Shown: positions 9,801 through 18,903 of the stretch, piece by piece
Position numbering within the stretch: position 1 is the first letter of the stretch
Layout: each line of letters begins with the position of its first letter
Assembly: GCF_025464835.1 (NCBI RefSeq)
Contig: NZ_JAODMP010000029.1
Coordinates: forward strand, 1 to 64,000
Direction of reading: 5' to 3'
Length of the DNA: 64,000 bases
Origin: Mycetocola sp.
Lineage (GTDB): Bacteria; Actinomycetota; Actinomycetes; Actinomycetales; Microbacteriaceae
Program-made: the position numbers and the translations under genes
The notes under the pieces: generated by a model
Told to the model about the DNA's origin: nothing
Databases searched by the model: none
What the model saw: the letters and a program-made list of their open reading frames with translations, nothing else

Positions 9801-9999
9801 CGACGGATGAACCAACGCCTGGCCCCGGCGGCGCGTTCATCCGCCCCGGATGTCGAAAAACGCGGCGCGATCCCGGCGTCTCCGACGGATGAACCAACGC
9901 CACGGTCCGCGGGATGCTTCATCCGCCCCGAATGCCGGAGAATCCGGCGCGATCCCGTCGTATGCGCCGGATGAACAAACGGCACAGTCCCGGGCGCCG
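9801..9999 (+). repeat. 82-bp tandem repeat, two full units and one partial
   Basis: Units start at 9801, 9883 and 9965, each beginning CGACGGATGAACCAACG or a close variant. Units 1 and 2 agree at roughly three quarters of 82 positions. Unit 3 keeps only about the first 35 nt. Each full unit has an inverted repeat: CGGATGAAC 9804-9812 with GTTCATCCG 9835-9843 in unit 1, and CGGATGAA 9886-9893 with TTCATCCG 9918-9925 in unit 2. The sequence between the arms varies while the arms are kept. I see no gene here. Confidence 0.85.
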
Positions 10000-10033
10000 T
10001 TGAGCGTTGGGGACGAGTGGCGCTCGTTGCATT

Positions 10034-10161
10034 GCCACAAACGGCCGTACCGCTCCCTGCGTCGCCACAAACGGCGTGAAACCGCCTCGCAAATACGACC
10101 ATTGTTGGCAACGCAACTCAACCACATCGACCGCGGCCGCGGCCGCGACCGCGACATCGAC
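10034..10161 (+). repeat. Short direct repeats and GC-rich simple sequence before ruvA
   Basis: GCCACAAACGGC occurs at 10034-10045 and again at 10064-10075, 30 nt apart. CGTTGC at 10025-10030 is inverted as GCAACG at 10108-10113 and so brackets the pair. From about 10131 a CGCGGC-type low-complexity run is flanked by two copies of ACATCGAC. The rest of the gap to the ruvA promoter (10162-10265) shows no feature I can name. Confidence 0.65.
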
Positions 10162-10265
10162 GGGGCACAGCGGTATTCGCCACTCGCCGTCCCCCTGCCC
10201 CACGGGCGCCGCCGGAAGTAGGCCAAGGGCAGCGTGGCGATCCCTGCTCTGTCGGATGCCCGACG

Positions 10266-10271
10266 TAGGCT
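10266..10271 (+). promoter_or_regulatory. Predicted -10 element, leaderless ruvA transcript
   Basis: TAGGCT is followed by 6 nt and then the GTG start at 10278, without a Shine-Dalgarno sequence. This gives ruvAB its own promoter downstream of the repeat island. No clear -35 box is seen. Confidence 0.5.
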
Positions 10272-10277
10272 GGCACA

Positions 10278-10901
10278 GTGATCTCAAGCGTACGTGGAAC
10301 AGTGCTTTCAGCCGTCGGCGGGAACGTCGTCCTCGAGGTCGGGGGAATCGGCTACGCCGTCCAGGTGACCCCCGAGCACGCTCTCGCCCTCCGCGTCGGC
10401 GACCAGGCATTTGTCCACACCTCCTTCATCGTCCGAGAGGACTCGCTGAGCCTGTTCGGCTTCGAGACCCGCGAACAACTGGCCGTGTTCGAACTGCTCA
10501 CCGGGGTTACCGGGGTCGGCCCGAAATCGGCTCTCGGCGTGCTCTCCGTGCTCGGCCCCGGGCAGATCGCAACCGCGGTCGCCGCAGAAGACGACGGAGC
10601 CTTCCGCAAGGTGTCGGGTATCGGTCCCAAGACAGCGAAACTCATCGTCGTCTCCCTCGCAGGCAAGCTCATCGCCCACGTCGAACCAGCCGCGCGAACC
10701 GCGGTCACCCCAACCGGCGACCAGGTTGTCGTCGCTCTCGTCGGGCTCGGCTGGACCGAGAAGATCGCCGCGGACGCTGTCGCCACCGTGATCTCCTCGA
10801 CCCCGGATGCCGCCGCGTTCCCCGTGCAGACGCTCCTGCGCCTCGCCCTCGCCCAGCTGGGCCCGGCCCAGCACAGCACAGCATCCTCGGCCCGCGCATG
10901 A
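10278..10901 (+). CDS. ruvA: Holliday junction branch migration complex subunit RuvA
   Basis: RuvA binds the four-way junction as a tetramer and loads the RuvB motor. The 207-aa product has an N-terminal OB-fold (MISSVRGTV.. to about 65). Two helix-hairpin-helix motifs follow ([11 protein letters not shown] near 76-86 and [11 protein letters not shown] near 112-122). The C-terminal RuvB-contact domain (about 150-200) comes after a flexible linker. It starts with GTG and is predicted to be leaderless. It overlaps ruvB by 4 nt (ATGA). Confidence 0.96.
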   Translation: MISSVRGTVLSAVGGNVVLEVGGIGYAVQVTPEHALALRVGDQAFVHTSFIVREDSLSLFGFETREQLAVFELLTGVTGVGPKSALGVLSVLGPGQIATAVAAEDDGAFRKVSGIGPKTAKLIVVSLAGKLIAHVEPAARTAVTPTGDQVVVALVGLGWTEKIAADAVATVISSTPDAAAFPVQTLLRLALAQLGPAQHSTASSARA

Positions 10902-11929
10902 GCGACCTCGACCTTGACCTCACCGATCCGGCACCGCAGTCGGACGCCGAGCTGGTGTTCGAGGGCGCCCTGCGCCCTCAGAGTCTCGGTGAATTCGTCG
11001 GTCAGACCAAGGTTCGCGGTCAGCTCGAACTTCTGCTGCGGGCGGCGGCTCTTCAGGGCCGCACAGCCGACCACATCCTGCTGGCCGGCCCCCCGGGCCT
11101 CGGCAAGACGACCCTCGCCATGATCGTCGCGCATGAGAGCCAGAAACCGCTGCGGATGTCGAGCGGCCCGGCGATCCAGCACGCCGGCGACCTCGCGGCT
11201 GTGCTCTCCAGCCTCGTCCCCGGCGAGGTCCTCTTCATCGATGAAATCCACCGGATGGCGCGATCCGCCGAGGAGATGCTCTACCTGGCGATGGAGGACT
11301 TCCGGATCGACATCATGGTCGGCAAGGGCCAGGGAGCCACCTCAGTGCCACTCGATCTGGCACCATTCACTCTCGTCGGCGCGACCACGCGCTCGGGGCT
11401 GCTTCCGAACCCGCTCCGTGACCGCTTCGGCTTCACCGCCCACCTCGAGTTCTACGACGCCCCCGAACTGGAGCAGGTGCTGCAACGCGCGGCGCGGATG
11501 CTCAACTTCCCGATCGACGACAACGCCCTCGCTGAGATCGCCGGCCGATGCCGCGGCACTCCACGCATCGCGAACCGGCTGCTGCGCCGGGTACGCGACT
11601 ATGTCCTCGTCCACGGCGCAGACGCCGACAAGGCCTCCGTCCGTGCAGCACTTCACCTGTACGACGTCGATGAGCTTGGGCTTGACCGCCTCGACCGCGC
11701 GGTGATGGAAATCATGCTGACCAGGTTCGGGGGAGGCCCCGTTGGGCTCAACACCCTCGCCGTCTCCGTCGGTGAGGAAGCGGAAACCGTGGAGAGCGTC
11801 GTCGAACCGTTCCTCGTCCGGATCGGGCTCATCACCCGCACCCCCCGCGGCCGGATGGCGACACCGGAGGCGTTCGCCCACTTCGGGGTTGCCCGCGCTC
11901 AGGGTTCTCTACTGCCCGATGTTCTATAA
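10898..11929 (+). CDS. ruvB: Holliday junction branch migration helicase RuvB
   Basis: RuvB is the hexameric AAA+ motor that drives branch migration with RuvA. The 343-aa product has Walker A GPPGLGKT at 64-71, Walker B/DEIH at 115-118, sensor 1 GATTR, an arginine-finger region PLRDRFG and a C-terminal winged-helix domain ending ..[10 protein letters not shown].. . The reading frame is open back to 10007, but that stretch is antisense-like shadow over ruvA and the repeats. ATG at 10898 overlaps the ruvA stop and gives the normal family length. Confidence 0.97.
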   Translation: MSDLDLDLTDPAPQSDAELVFEGALRPQSLGEFVGQTKVRGQLELLLRAAALQGRTADHILLAGPPGLGKTTLAMIVAHESQKPLRMSSGPAIQHAGDLAAVLSSLVPGEVLFIDEIHRMARSAEEMLYLAMEDFRIDIMVGKGQGATSVPLDLAPFTLVGATTRSGLLPNPLRDRFGFTAHLEFYDAPELEQVLQRAARMLNFPIDDNALAEIAGRCRGTPRIANRLLRRVRDYVLVHGADADKASVRAALHLYDVDELGLDRLDRAVMEIMLTRFGGGPVGLNTLAVSVGEEAETVESVVEPFLVRIGLITRTPRGRMATPEAFAHFGVARAQGSLLPDVL

Positions 11930-11930
11930 T
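11925..11930 (+). promoter_or_regulatory. Candidate -10 element for yajC-secDF
   Basis: A perfect TATAAT overlaps the ruvB stop codon 70 nt before yajC. It is the only consensus -10 I noticed in the window. A matching -35 at 17-nt spacing is not evident, so activity is inferred. Confidence 0.4.
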
Positions 11931-11999
11931 CCTTAATTGGCCTATCGGCCCATCCCCTAACCTTGCGGTGTTCTCATCGCGGAAGGCATCACAGAACCC

Positions 12000-12419
12000 A
12001 TGATTCTTGACCCGCTCAGCATCGGCATGCTTGCCATTCTCGCCGTCCTCATCTTCTTCATGTTCCGGAACGGACAGAAGCGCAAGAAGGACCTCGAAGA
12101 GAAGCAGACGAAGATCGTCCCAGGCGCAGAAGTGATGACCAACTTCGGTGTCTTCGGCACCATTCTCAGCGTCAACGACGAAAAGGTCCAGGTCGAGACC
12201 AGCCCGGGCAACGTGCTCACCGTCCACAAGCAGACCATCGTCCGTTTCCTCGATGAGGAGCGGACCACCGAGCCTGCCGACGACGTCACCGAGGTCGCCC
12301 CGGAGCAGGTAAACGAAGACCATGCAGCCTACCCGGCAGCGCCTGAGTTCGGCGAGATCGCTGAGCCCACGGACACCAAGCCGGCTTCCGATTCACGTGA
12401 GAAGAACACCGACCAGTAG
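12000..12419 (+). CDS. yajC: Preprotein translocase accessory subunit YajC
   Basis: YajC is a small single-span partner of the SecDF complex in the cytoplasmic membrane. The 139-aa product has one N-terminal transmembrane segment (about 6-21, IGMLAILAVLIFFMF), a basic KRKKDLEEKQ stretch and the conserved core PGAEVMTNFGVFGTI. An acidic tail of about 45 residues follows and is longer than in enterobacterial YajC. It lies directly upstream of secD and secF, the standard order. Confidence 0.93.
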   Translation: MILDPLSIGMLAILAVLIFFMFRNGQKRKKDLEEKQTKIVPGAEVMTNFGVFGTILSVNDEKVQVETSPGNVLTVHKQTIVRFLDEERTTEPADDVTEVAPEQVNEDHAAYPAAPEFGEIAEPTDTKPASDSREKNTDQ

Positions 12420-12503
12420 TCTGCTCGAGGGGCGAGGCGCGCTGTCGGCGCCCGCCCCGGAATCTGCAATACCTCGAAGCGTCCGTCCCGCCTTCCGGCT
12501 GCG

Positions 12504-14252
12504 ATGGGCGGTCACAGAAAGCTGAGTACGCCGTTGGCACAGACGAAGTTGTCGCCTACCCGCATGGCCGGGCGCTCCCTGACCTGGCTGGGTGTCACCA
12601 CCCTTGCACTCCTCGCCATCCTGATCGGCGGCATCCTCCTGAGCAACGCGAGCTGGGCACCCAAGCTCGCGCTCGACCTCGAGGGCGGCACGCAGATCAT
12701 CCTCAAGCCGAACATCGAGGACGGCAGCCAGGCGACGCAGGAGCAGCTCAACCAGGCTGTGTCCATCATCCGCCAGCGCGTGGATGCGTCGGGAGTGTCA
12801 GAGGCCGAGGTCAACACTGAGGGCAACAACGTCGTCGTCTCCATCCCCGGTGAAGCCGATGAGGAGACCCGCAAGCGCATCGAGGCATCCGCGAAGCTCG
12901 AATTCCGCCCGGTGCTTGTCGCCGGTCAGCCCTCCAACACGTTTGTGGGGGAGGACGGCGAGGAGACGCCGTACCCGACGCCGGACCCCGCGCTGCCGAG
13001 CACCCCGACCGCAAAGCCCACCGACGCCAGCGATCTCAGCCAGGTGACCCCAGCGCTGCAGGCCGCGTTCCAGGCTTTCGACTGCGGCCAGCCCATCGAG
13101 GCCGGGGTTGTGCAGCCAGCCGACGGGCCGATCATCGCCTGTGAGGCGGACGGCAGCGTGAAGTACATTCTGGGCCCGGTCGAGGTCGAAGGGTCCCAGA
13201 TCACCGACGCCACGAACGGCATGCGCACCACCCAGAGTGGCGCGACCACCGGCGAATGGGCAGTCAACCTCCGGTTCAACAGCGAGGGCACCCAGGAGTT
13301 CGCCGACGTCACCAGCCGGCTGAACGGCCTGCAAAGCCCGCAGAACCAGTTCGCCATCGTGCTCGACAACCAGGTCATCTCCGCACCGCAGACGCTCGCC
13401 GTCATCGCGGACGGTCGACCCGAGATCTCGGGAAACTTCACCCAGGAGTCCTCGAAGACCCTCGCCGACCAGCTGAAGTACGGCGCACTGCCGATCAGCT
13501 TCACCGTGCAGAGTTCGGACCAGATCTCAGCGACGCTCGGCTCCAGCCAGCTTCAGATCGGTATCCTCGCCGGCATTATCGGCCTCGTCCTCGTCGCCAT
13601 TTACACACTCTTCCAGTACCGCCTTCTCGGCCTCGTGACTCTCGCATCCCTTGTCGTTGCCGGTGTCCTGACGTACCTCGTGATCGCAATCCTGTCGTGG
13701 CGCAACGGCTATCGGCTCTCACTCGCCGGTGTCGCGGGGTTGATCGTCGCGATCGGGTTCACGGCGGACTCGTTCATCGTGTACTTCGAGCGAATCCGCG
13801 ACGAACTGCGCGACGGTCGGGGCCTCGAGTCGGCGGTCGAAGCCGGCTGGCGTCGCGCCAAACGGACGATCTACGCGTCGAAGGGCGTGAACGTGCTCGC
13901 CGCGCTCGTGCTGTACGTGCTCGCCGTCGGCAACGTGAAGGGATTCGCGTTCACCCTCGGGGTCACCACGGTGATCGACGTTATCGTCGTTCTCCTCTTC
14001 ACCCACCCGATGCTTCAGCTTCTCGCTCGCACCCGATTCTTCTCCAGCGGCCACCCGCTGTCCGGGCTCGACCCGAACGCCCTTGGTGCTGTCTACCGGG
14101 GTCGTGCCCAGTTCCGTGCGCCGACCGAGGTCAGCAGGGGGAAAGCAGCAAAGTCCAGCCGTGAGGCGACCAAACGCCAGACGATCGCGGAACGCAAACA
14201 GGCCGAACTGATCGCCACTGGCGGTACAAAGAGCCAGGAGAAGGATTCCTAA
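12504..14252 (+). CDS. secD: Protein translocase subunit SecD
   Basis: SecD works with SecF and uses the proton gradient to complete Sec-dependent export. The 582-aa product has an N-terminal transmembrane helix (about 27-48). A large extracytoplasmic P1 domain follows, starting with the conserved LDLEGGTQI and containing a P/T-rich insert near 155-175. The C-terminal RND-type bundle carries AGVAGLIVAIGFTADSFIVYFERI, where SecD4-type residues sit. A cytoplasmic basic tail follows. The start is uncertain: ATG at 12504 is the longest frame and ATG at 12564 would shorten it by 20 residues. The stop overlaps the secF start by 1 nt (TAATG). Confidence 0.95.
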   Translation: MGGHRKLSTPLAQTKLSPTRMAGRSLTWLGVTTLALLAILIGGILLSNASWAPKLALDLEGGTQIILKPNIEDGSQATQEQLNQAVSIIRQRVDASGVSEAEVNTEGNNVVVSIPGEADEETRKRIEASAKLEFRPVLVAGQPSNTFVGEDGEETPYPTPDPALPSTPTAKPTDASDLSQVTPALQAAFQAFDCGQPIEAGVVQPADGPIIACEADGSVKYILGPVEVEGSQITDATNGMRTTQSGATTGEWAVNLRFNSEGTQEFADVTSRLNGLQSPQNQFAIVLDNQVISAPQTLAVIADGRPEISGNFTQESSKTLADQLKYGALPISFTVQSSDQISATLGSSQLQIGILAGIIGLVLVAIYTLFQYRLLGLVTLASLVVAGVLTYLVIAILSWRNGYRLSLAGVAGLIVAIGFTADSFIVYFERIRDELRDGRGLESAVEAGWRRAKRTIYASKGVNVLAALVLYVLAVGNVKGFAFTLGVTTVIDVIVVLLFTHPMLQLLARTRFFSSGHPLSGLDPNALGAVYRGRAQFRAPTEVSRGKAAKSSREATKRQTIAERKQAELIATGGTKSQEKDS

Positions 14253-15259
14253 TGGCAAGCCTGACCACATTCGGCAACGACCTCTACACCGGTAAGCGCT
14301 CGATCAACTTCGTAGCCAACCGCAGAGTCTGGTTCAGCGTCGCGATCGCGCTCGTGCTGTTCTCGATCCTCGTCCCGATCGTCAAGGGCGGCTTCAACCT
14401 CAGCTTCGAGTTCACCGGCGGGTCGCAGTTCACCATATCGCCCGTGGCATCCGCCGACCAGGACAAGGCGACGGATGCTGTCGCCGGCGTTGTTCCGGAA
14501 GCGGTCGCGAAAGTCACAACGGTCGGCAACGACTCGGTGCGGGTGCAGACGAACCAGCTGACCAACGCCGAGACCGACGACGTCACCGAGGCCCTGGCCA
14601 CCGCCTTCGACGTGGACACGAGTGCGGTCACAACGTCGTTCATCGGCGCGTCGTGGGGTCAGGACGTCACCCGGCAGGCCCTCACCGGTCTCGTGATCTT
14701 CCTTGCCCTTGCCTTCCTCATCATGGCGCTGTACTTCCGAACGTGGAAGATGTCGGCGGCGGCGATGATCGCCCTGCTCGACGTGCTCATCATCACCCTC
14801 GGCGTGTACTCGCTCAGCGGGTTCGAAATCAGCCCAGCGGCCATCATCGGCTTCCTCACCATCCTGGGTTACTCGCTCTACGACACGGTCGTCGTCTTCG
14901 ACAAGATCCGGGAGAACACCAGCGAGGACGGTGAGAATTCGACGAGGACCTTCGCCGAATCGGTGAACCTCGCCGTGAACCAGACGCTTGTGCGATCGAT
15001 CAACACGTCGGTCGTGGCGGCTCTGCCGGTGGCATCCATTCTTCTGATCGGTGACTTCGTGCTCGGCGCCGAAACACTCCGCGACATTTCGCTCTCGCTC
15101 TTCGTGGGAATCCTCGTCGCCACCTACTCCACGATCTTCGTGGCGGCGCCTCTGTACGCACTGTTCCGGCAGAACGAACCAGAGATCCGCAAGCGCGACG
15201 CGCGCATCCTGGAGGCCAGGAAGCGTTCGGTCGAGCCCGATATCGCACCGGCGATCTGA
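14252..15259 (+). CDS. secF: Protein translocase subunit SecF
   Basis: SecF is the partner of SecD in the export motor. The 335-aa product has one N-terminal transmembrane helix (about 27-47), an extracytoplasmic domain beginning FNLSFEFTGGSQFT, and five C-terminal helices with the family signature around GFLTILGYSLYDTVVVFDKIREN. It is coupled to secD by a TAATG overlap. A promoter-like CTGACA and GATAAT/TAATAG pair overlaps and follows its stop, probably serving rel downstream. Confidence 0.96.
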   Translation: MASLTTFGNDLYTGKRSINFVANRRVWFSVAIALVLFSILVPIVKGGFNLSFEFTGGSQFTISPVASADQDKATDAVAGVVPEAVAKVTTVGNDSVRVQTNQLTNAETDDVTEALATAFDVDTSAVTTSFIGASWGQDVTRQALTGLVIFLALAFLIMALYFRTWKMSAAAMIALLDVLIITLGVYSLSGFEISPAAIIGFLTILGYSLYDTVVVFDKIRENTSEDGENSTRTFAESVNLAVNQTLVRSINTSVVAALPVASILLIGDFVLGAETLRDISLSLFVGILVATYSTIFVAAPLYALFRQNEPEIRKRDARILEARKRSVEPDIAPAI

Positions 15260-15302
15260 CACCAGTATTTCCGCGGGATAATAGAGCGTAAGGAGGCAAG
15301 CG

Positions 15303-17552
15303 ATGACTGAGACACAATCGTCGAGCGCCTCGCTGCGCCGCCTCGTTCCTCGGATCTTCTCGAAGGCCCAGCCGGTCGGCGCCGTCGACCGGCTGATCCG
15401 CACAGCCCGGATGCACCATCCCAAAGCCGACCTCTCGATCATCGAACGGGCATACACCGTCGCGGAGAAGGCTCACCGCGGGCAGAAGCGGCAGAGCGGC
15501 GAACCGTACATCACCCATCCGGTCGCGGTGGCGCAGATCCTGGCCGATCTCGGTATCGGCCCGAAAACCCTCGCGGCCGCGCTCTTGCACGACACCGTCG
15601 AGGACACCGGCTACCCCCTCGACGAGTTGCGGGCGGAGTTCGGCGACGAGGTCGCCATGCTCGTCGACGGCGTCACGAAACTCGACAAGGTCAAGTACGG
15701 CGAGAGTGCGCAGGCCGAGACGGTCCGCAAGATGATCGTGGCGATGTCGAAGGACATCCGCGTCCTCGTGATCAAACTCGCCGACCGCCTGCACAACGCC
15801 CGCACCTGGGGATTCGTCCCCCCTGAGAAGGCGGCGAAGAAGGCGACAGAGACCCTCGAGATCTACACACCTCTCGCTCACCGTCTCGGTATCCAGACGA
15901 TCAAATGGGAGCTGGAAGACCTCTCCTTCGCGGTGCTCTACCCGAAGCTGTACGCCGAAATCGAAAGTCTCGTCAAGCAGCGCACACCACAGCGTGAAGA
16001 GCTCGTGCACCAGGTGATCGACACCGTCAACGACGACCTCAAAGCCGCGAAGATCCGAGGCCAGGTCGTCGGCCGGCCGAAACAGTACTACTCGATCTAC
16101 CAGAAGATGATCGTCCGAGGCCGAGATTTCGATGAGATCTACGACCTCATCGGTATCCGGATCCTCGTGAATTCCGTTCGGGACTGTTACGCGGTGCTCG
16201 GCGCGATCCACGCGCGGTGGACCCCGATCCCTGGCCGGTTCAAGGATTACATCGCCACCCCGAAGTTCAACCTGTACCAGTCGCTGCATACCACGGTCAT
16301 CGGCCCCGGTGGCAAGAGCGTCGAGATCCAGATCCGTACCCATGAGATGCATCAACATGCGGAGTACGGTGTCGCCGCTCACTGGAAGTACAAGGAGAAC
16401 GTCAACGGCAAGTCGAGTGCCGGCGCGAAAGCCAACGAGAACGACATGGTCTGGCTCGCCCACATCTCCGACTGGCAGGCGGAAACCGCGGACCCGGGGG
16501 AGTTCCTCGACTCCCTGCGCTTCGAGATCGGGGCGAAAGAGGTCTACGTCTTCACACCGAAGGGCCGGGTGATCGGGCTCCCAGCTGGAGCGACGCCGGT
16601 GGACTTCGCCTACGGTGTGCACACCGAAGTCGGACACCGAACCATGGGCGCCAAGGTCAACGGGCGGCTCGTTCCACTCGAGACGGAGCTCAACAGCGGT
16701 GAGGTGGTCGAGGTGTTCACCTCGAAAAACCCGGACTCAGGGCCCAGCCAGGACTGGCTGAACTTCGTCAAGAGCACACGCGCGCGCAACAAGATCCGTC
16801 AGTGGTTCACCAAGGAACGCCGCGACGAGGCGATCGAGCAAGGCAAGGATGCCATCGCCCGTGCCATGCGCAAACAGAATCTGCCTCTGCAGAAGCTGAT
16901 GAGCCAGGACTCGTTCGCCGAGGTCGCAGCGCAGATGAGGTACGAGGACGTCTCAGCCCTGTACGCCGCCGTCGGTGAAGGCCATGTTTCGACCCAGTCG
17001 GTGCTCGAGAAGGTCGCCGCACTGCTCCAGGGCGACAGCGAGGCCGAGGTCGAGGCCATCGACTTCCCGGTCCGCGGGCGCACCCGCAGGCTGCCGCACA
17101 GCGACTCAGGTGTGCTGGTGCGTGGTGCACCCGACATTCTCGTCAAGATGTCGAAGTGCTGCACTCCCGTGCCCGGCGACGACATCGTCGGCTTCGTCAC
17201 CCGCGGGTCCGGGGTTTCCGTTCACCGCAGCGACTGCCACAACGTGCAGGAGCTGCTCAAGGAACCTGAGCGGATGATCGACGTGGAGTGGGCTCCGACA
17301 TCGAAGAGCGTCTTCCTCGTCAACATCCAAGTCGAGGCCCTCGATCGTGCCGGACTGCTCAGCGATGTCACCCGGGTGCTCAGCGAGCACCACGTCAACA
17401 TCCTCTCCGCGACGGTGTCGACGTCGACCAACCGGCTGGCGATCAGCCGGTTCGTGTTCGAGATGGGCGACACCACCCACCTGGACCGGGTGCTCAACGC
17501 CGTCCGCAGGATCGACGCTGTCTACGACGTCTACCGGGTCAACGGCGGCTGA
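15303..17552 (+). CDS. rel: Bifunctional (p)ppGpp synthetase/hydrolase Rel
   Basis: Rel makes and degrades the stringent-response alarmone (p)ppGpp. The 749-aa product has an intact HD hydrolase domain (H96-D97, then VEDTGY) and a synthetase domain with YQKM and YQSLHTTV. The motif RFKDYI is the RXKD signature of bifunctional enzymes rather than monofunctional RelA. A TGS domain ([11 protein letters not shown]), a helical/zinc-finger-like region with KCCTPVPGD, and a C-terminal ACT domain follow. The ATG has a strong AAGGAGG ribosome site. Its 3' end overlaps the convergent AbiEi-like gene by 22 nt. Confidence 0.96.
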   Translation: MTETQSSSASLRRLVPRIFSKAQPVGAVDRLIRTARMHHPKADLSIIERAYTVAEKAHRGQKRQSGEPYITHPVAVAQILADLGIGPKTLAAALLHDTVEDTGYPLDELRAEFGDEVAMLVDGVTKLDKVKYGESAQAETVRKMIVAMSKDIRVLVIKLADRLHNARTWGFVPPEKAAKKATETLEIYTPLAHRLGIQTIKWELEDLSFAVLYPKLYAEIESLVKQRTPQREELVHQVIDTVNDDLKAAKIRGQVVGRPKQYYSIYQKMIVRGRDFDEIYDLIGIRILVNSVRDCYAVLGAIHARWTPIPGRFKDYIATPKFNLYQSLHTTVIGPGGKSVEIQIRTHEMHQHAEYGVAAHWKYKENVNGKSSAGAKANENDMVWLAHISDWQAETADPGEFLDSLRFEIGAKEVYVFTPKGRVIGLPAGATPVDFAYGVHTEVGHRTMGAKVNGRLVPLETELNSGEVVEVFTSKNPDSGPSQDWLNFVKSTRARNKIRQWFTKERRDEAIEQGKDAIARAMRKQNLPLQKLMSQDSFAEVAAQMRYEDVSALYAAVGEGHVSTQSVLEKVAALLQGDSEAEVEAIDFPVRGRTRRLPHSDSGVLVRGAPDILVKMSKCCTPVPGDDIVGFVTRGSGVSVHRSDCHNVQELLKEPERMIDVEWAPTSKSVFLVNIQVEALDRAGLLSDVTRVLSEHHVNILSATVSTSTNRLAISRFVFEMGDTTHLDRVLNAVRRIDAVYDVYRVNGG

Positions 17553-18091
17553 GCCGACACCTCCCTGATCCGTTCCACTGCCAGCCTCGCGCCTGGCGCT
17601 CTTTCTCGGATGCTGTCGGCAAGGTTCTCCGGACGTATCGCGAACGCCCGCACGAGGCTGTCGATGGCGAACAGTTCCCTGTCTCCCGGCGCCGGTCGTC
17701 GTGCGAGGTCGAATACGGTCCTGGTCGGCGTCGTCACACGCAGCCCACCGACCAGACACTCGTCTGCCTCGGTGAGCGCGAGCTCCCGCAGCAAGAACCG
17801 CCGCGGCAACCGCACTGAGGCGCGTTCCCCGATTCGCGCGCAGACTTCGTGGCGCCACGGCGGAGCGTCGGTTGCCCCGTGCAGCCAGGCCGCGGTCAGC
17901 CCGATCATGATGAGCCGGCCGGAGCTTGCCGATTCCGGCAGCAGTGCAGCGACGGCGGTTGCGCGGAGTTCGGCCCTGTCCGGTTCGTCCGCGCAGACCC
18001 ACCCCTCATCGACGGCGAAGAGATCGCCGTCGAGCCTCGCCGCGGCCAACTCGGCTGCGGGGAGGATCGCGGGGGTAAGAACACTTGTCAT
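17531..18091 (-). CDS. AbiEi-like protein (type IV antitoxin family C-terminal domain)
   Basis: This 186-aa protein has the compact fold pattern of AbiEi antitoxin C-terminal domains, best seen in [17 protein letters not shown] (about 115-131), where the family has RVTSPxRTxxDLA. The N-terminal half carries helical [13 protein letters not shown], as in the same family. AbiEi proteins act as transcriptional antitoxins for AbiEii nucleotidyltransferase toxins, but no AbiEii-like gene lies next to it, so a toxin-antitoxin role here is not supported. Solitary members are common in actinobacteria with unknown function. ATG at 18091 is chosen, with GTG at 18100 as the alternative. The gene is convergent with rel. 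Confidence 0.65.
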   Translation of the reverse strand: MTSVLTPAILPAAELAAARLDGDLFAVDEGWVCADEPDRAELRATAVAALLPESASSGRLIMIGLTAAWLHGATDAPPWRHEVCARIGERASVRLPRRFLLRELALTEADECLVGGLRVTTPTRTVFDLARRPAPGDRELFAIDSLVRAFAIRPENLADSIRERAPGARLAVERIREVSAQPPLTR

Positions 18092-18195
18092 GCGGGCCAC
18101 GACGACAGCCTGCCTGTTTCTCGCCGAGGAACCCGCCGTTCAGCCGAACTGTGCAGAGCCCGCTTGACATTCCCGGGTGTGGAGAGTTCTGCAGC

Positions 18196-18903
18196 TCAGG
18201 AGGGGAGTGGCTCCGCAACGCTCGTGTCGCGCTCGACCCGGGCCCGCCGGCCGCGGATCGTCTCGATGACCAGCCACGCCAGGGCGCCCGCAATGATTCC
18301 GAGGAGGGCGCCGGCGACGACATCGGTGAGCCAGTGCGCCTGGAGGTAGGTTCGGCACCAACCCATGGCTACGACCCAGAGGGCGCCGAGAACCCACAGG
18401 AGCCACCGGCGGAAAATCAACGCCAGGACGAGGACAACCGTGGCAGCCATGGCGGTGTGGCCGGATGGGAACGACGTCGGCACCGTTTCAGCGAGAGAGT
18501 TCTCGGGCCTCGTTCTGGCCACTACCGCGGCGAGCGGCGCCGCGAGGGCCACCGACGTCACCATCGCTGCGGCCACCGTCAACGCCACGACCTTCCAGCG
18601 GAGGTAGAGGAACGTCCCGACCATGGTCAGCCCGATGAGCAGCATCGGGATCGGGCCACCGATGACAGCAGGGATCCAGGCCAGCACGAGCCCGACGTCG
18701 CTTCGTTGTTCGAGCATGAGTTCGCTCCACCAGAGGTCGACCGGCTCAGCGAGGTACTTCCTGCCATAACTGAGCCAGCTCACGACGGCGAAGCCGATGA
18801 GAGCAGACACGAGAACGCTCAGCACGACCCGGCGGGAACGGCGTGACGCGGCGGGCGGTGGGGCGGGTCGGGAACGCCGGGACCGCCCCGCGGACGTTGC
18901 CAT
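18196..18903 (-). CDS. PAP2-family phosphatase, membrane protein
   Basis: This 235-aa protein has about six transmembrane helices and the PAP2 active-site motifs PSGHT (146-150) and R-x5-H-x3-D (R184, H190, D194), as in lipid phosphatases such as PgpB or undecaprenyl-pyrophosphate phosphatases. Motif 1 is partly degenerate: RTRP is present at 130-133, but the lysine expected six residues before the RP is not. The substrate is therefore uncertain. A basic, proline-rich tail of about 25 residues precedes the first helix. Its start overlaps the stop of the DUF349 gene by 1 nt, so the two are co-transcribed. Confidence 0.85.
   Translation of the reverse strand: MATSAGRSRRSRPAPPPAASRRSRRVVLSVLVSALIGFAVVSWLSYGRKYLAEPVDLWWSELMLEQRSDVGLVLAWIPAVIGGPIPMLLIGLTMVGTFLYLRWKVVALTVAAAMVTSVALAAPLAAVVARTRPENSLAETVPTSFPSGHTAMAATVVLVLALIFRRWLLWVLGALWVVAMGWCRTYLQAHWLTDVVAGALLGIIAGALAWLVIETIRGRRARVERDTSVAEPLPS

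Noticed and set aside
9265-10111. Minus-strand frames of 212 and 230 codons across the ruvC-ruvA gap
   Set aside because: They are open only because of GC-rich tandem repeats. The translations are repeats of Arg/Pro/Ser-rich peptides with no start signal, and the 26-nt period shifts frame from unit to unit.
10007-10897. Upstream extensions of ruvB (10007), trpA (59292), trpE (54866), hisE (52510), thrS (3875) and pyrR (34832) reading frames
   Set aside because: These extensions overlap upstream genes or repeats, have non-conserved translations, and better starts with ribosome sites or stop/start overlaps exist downstream.
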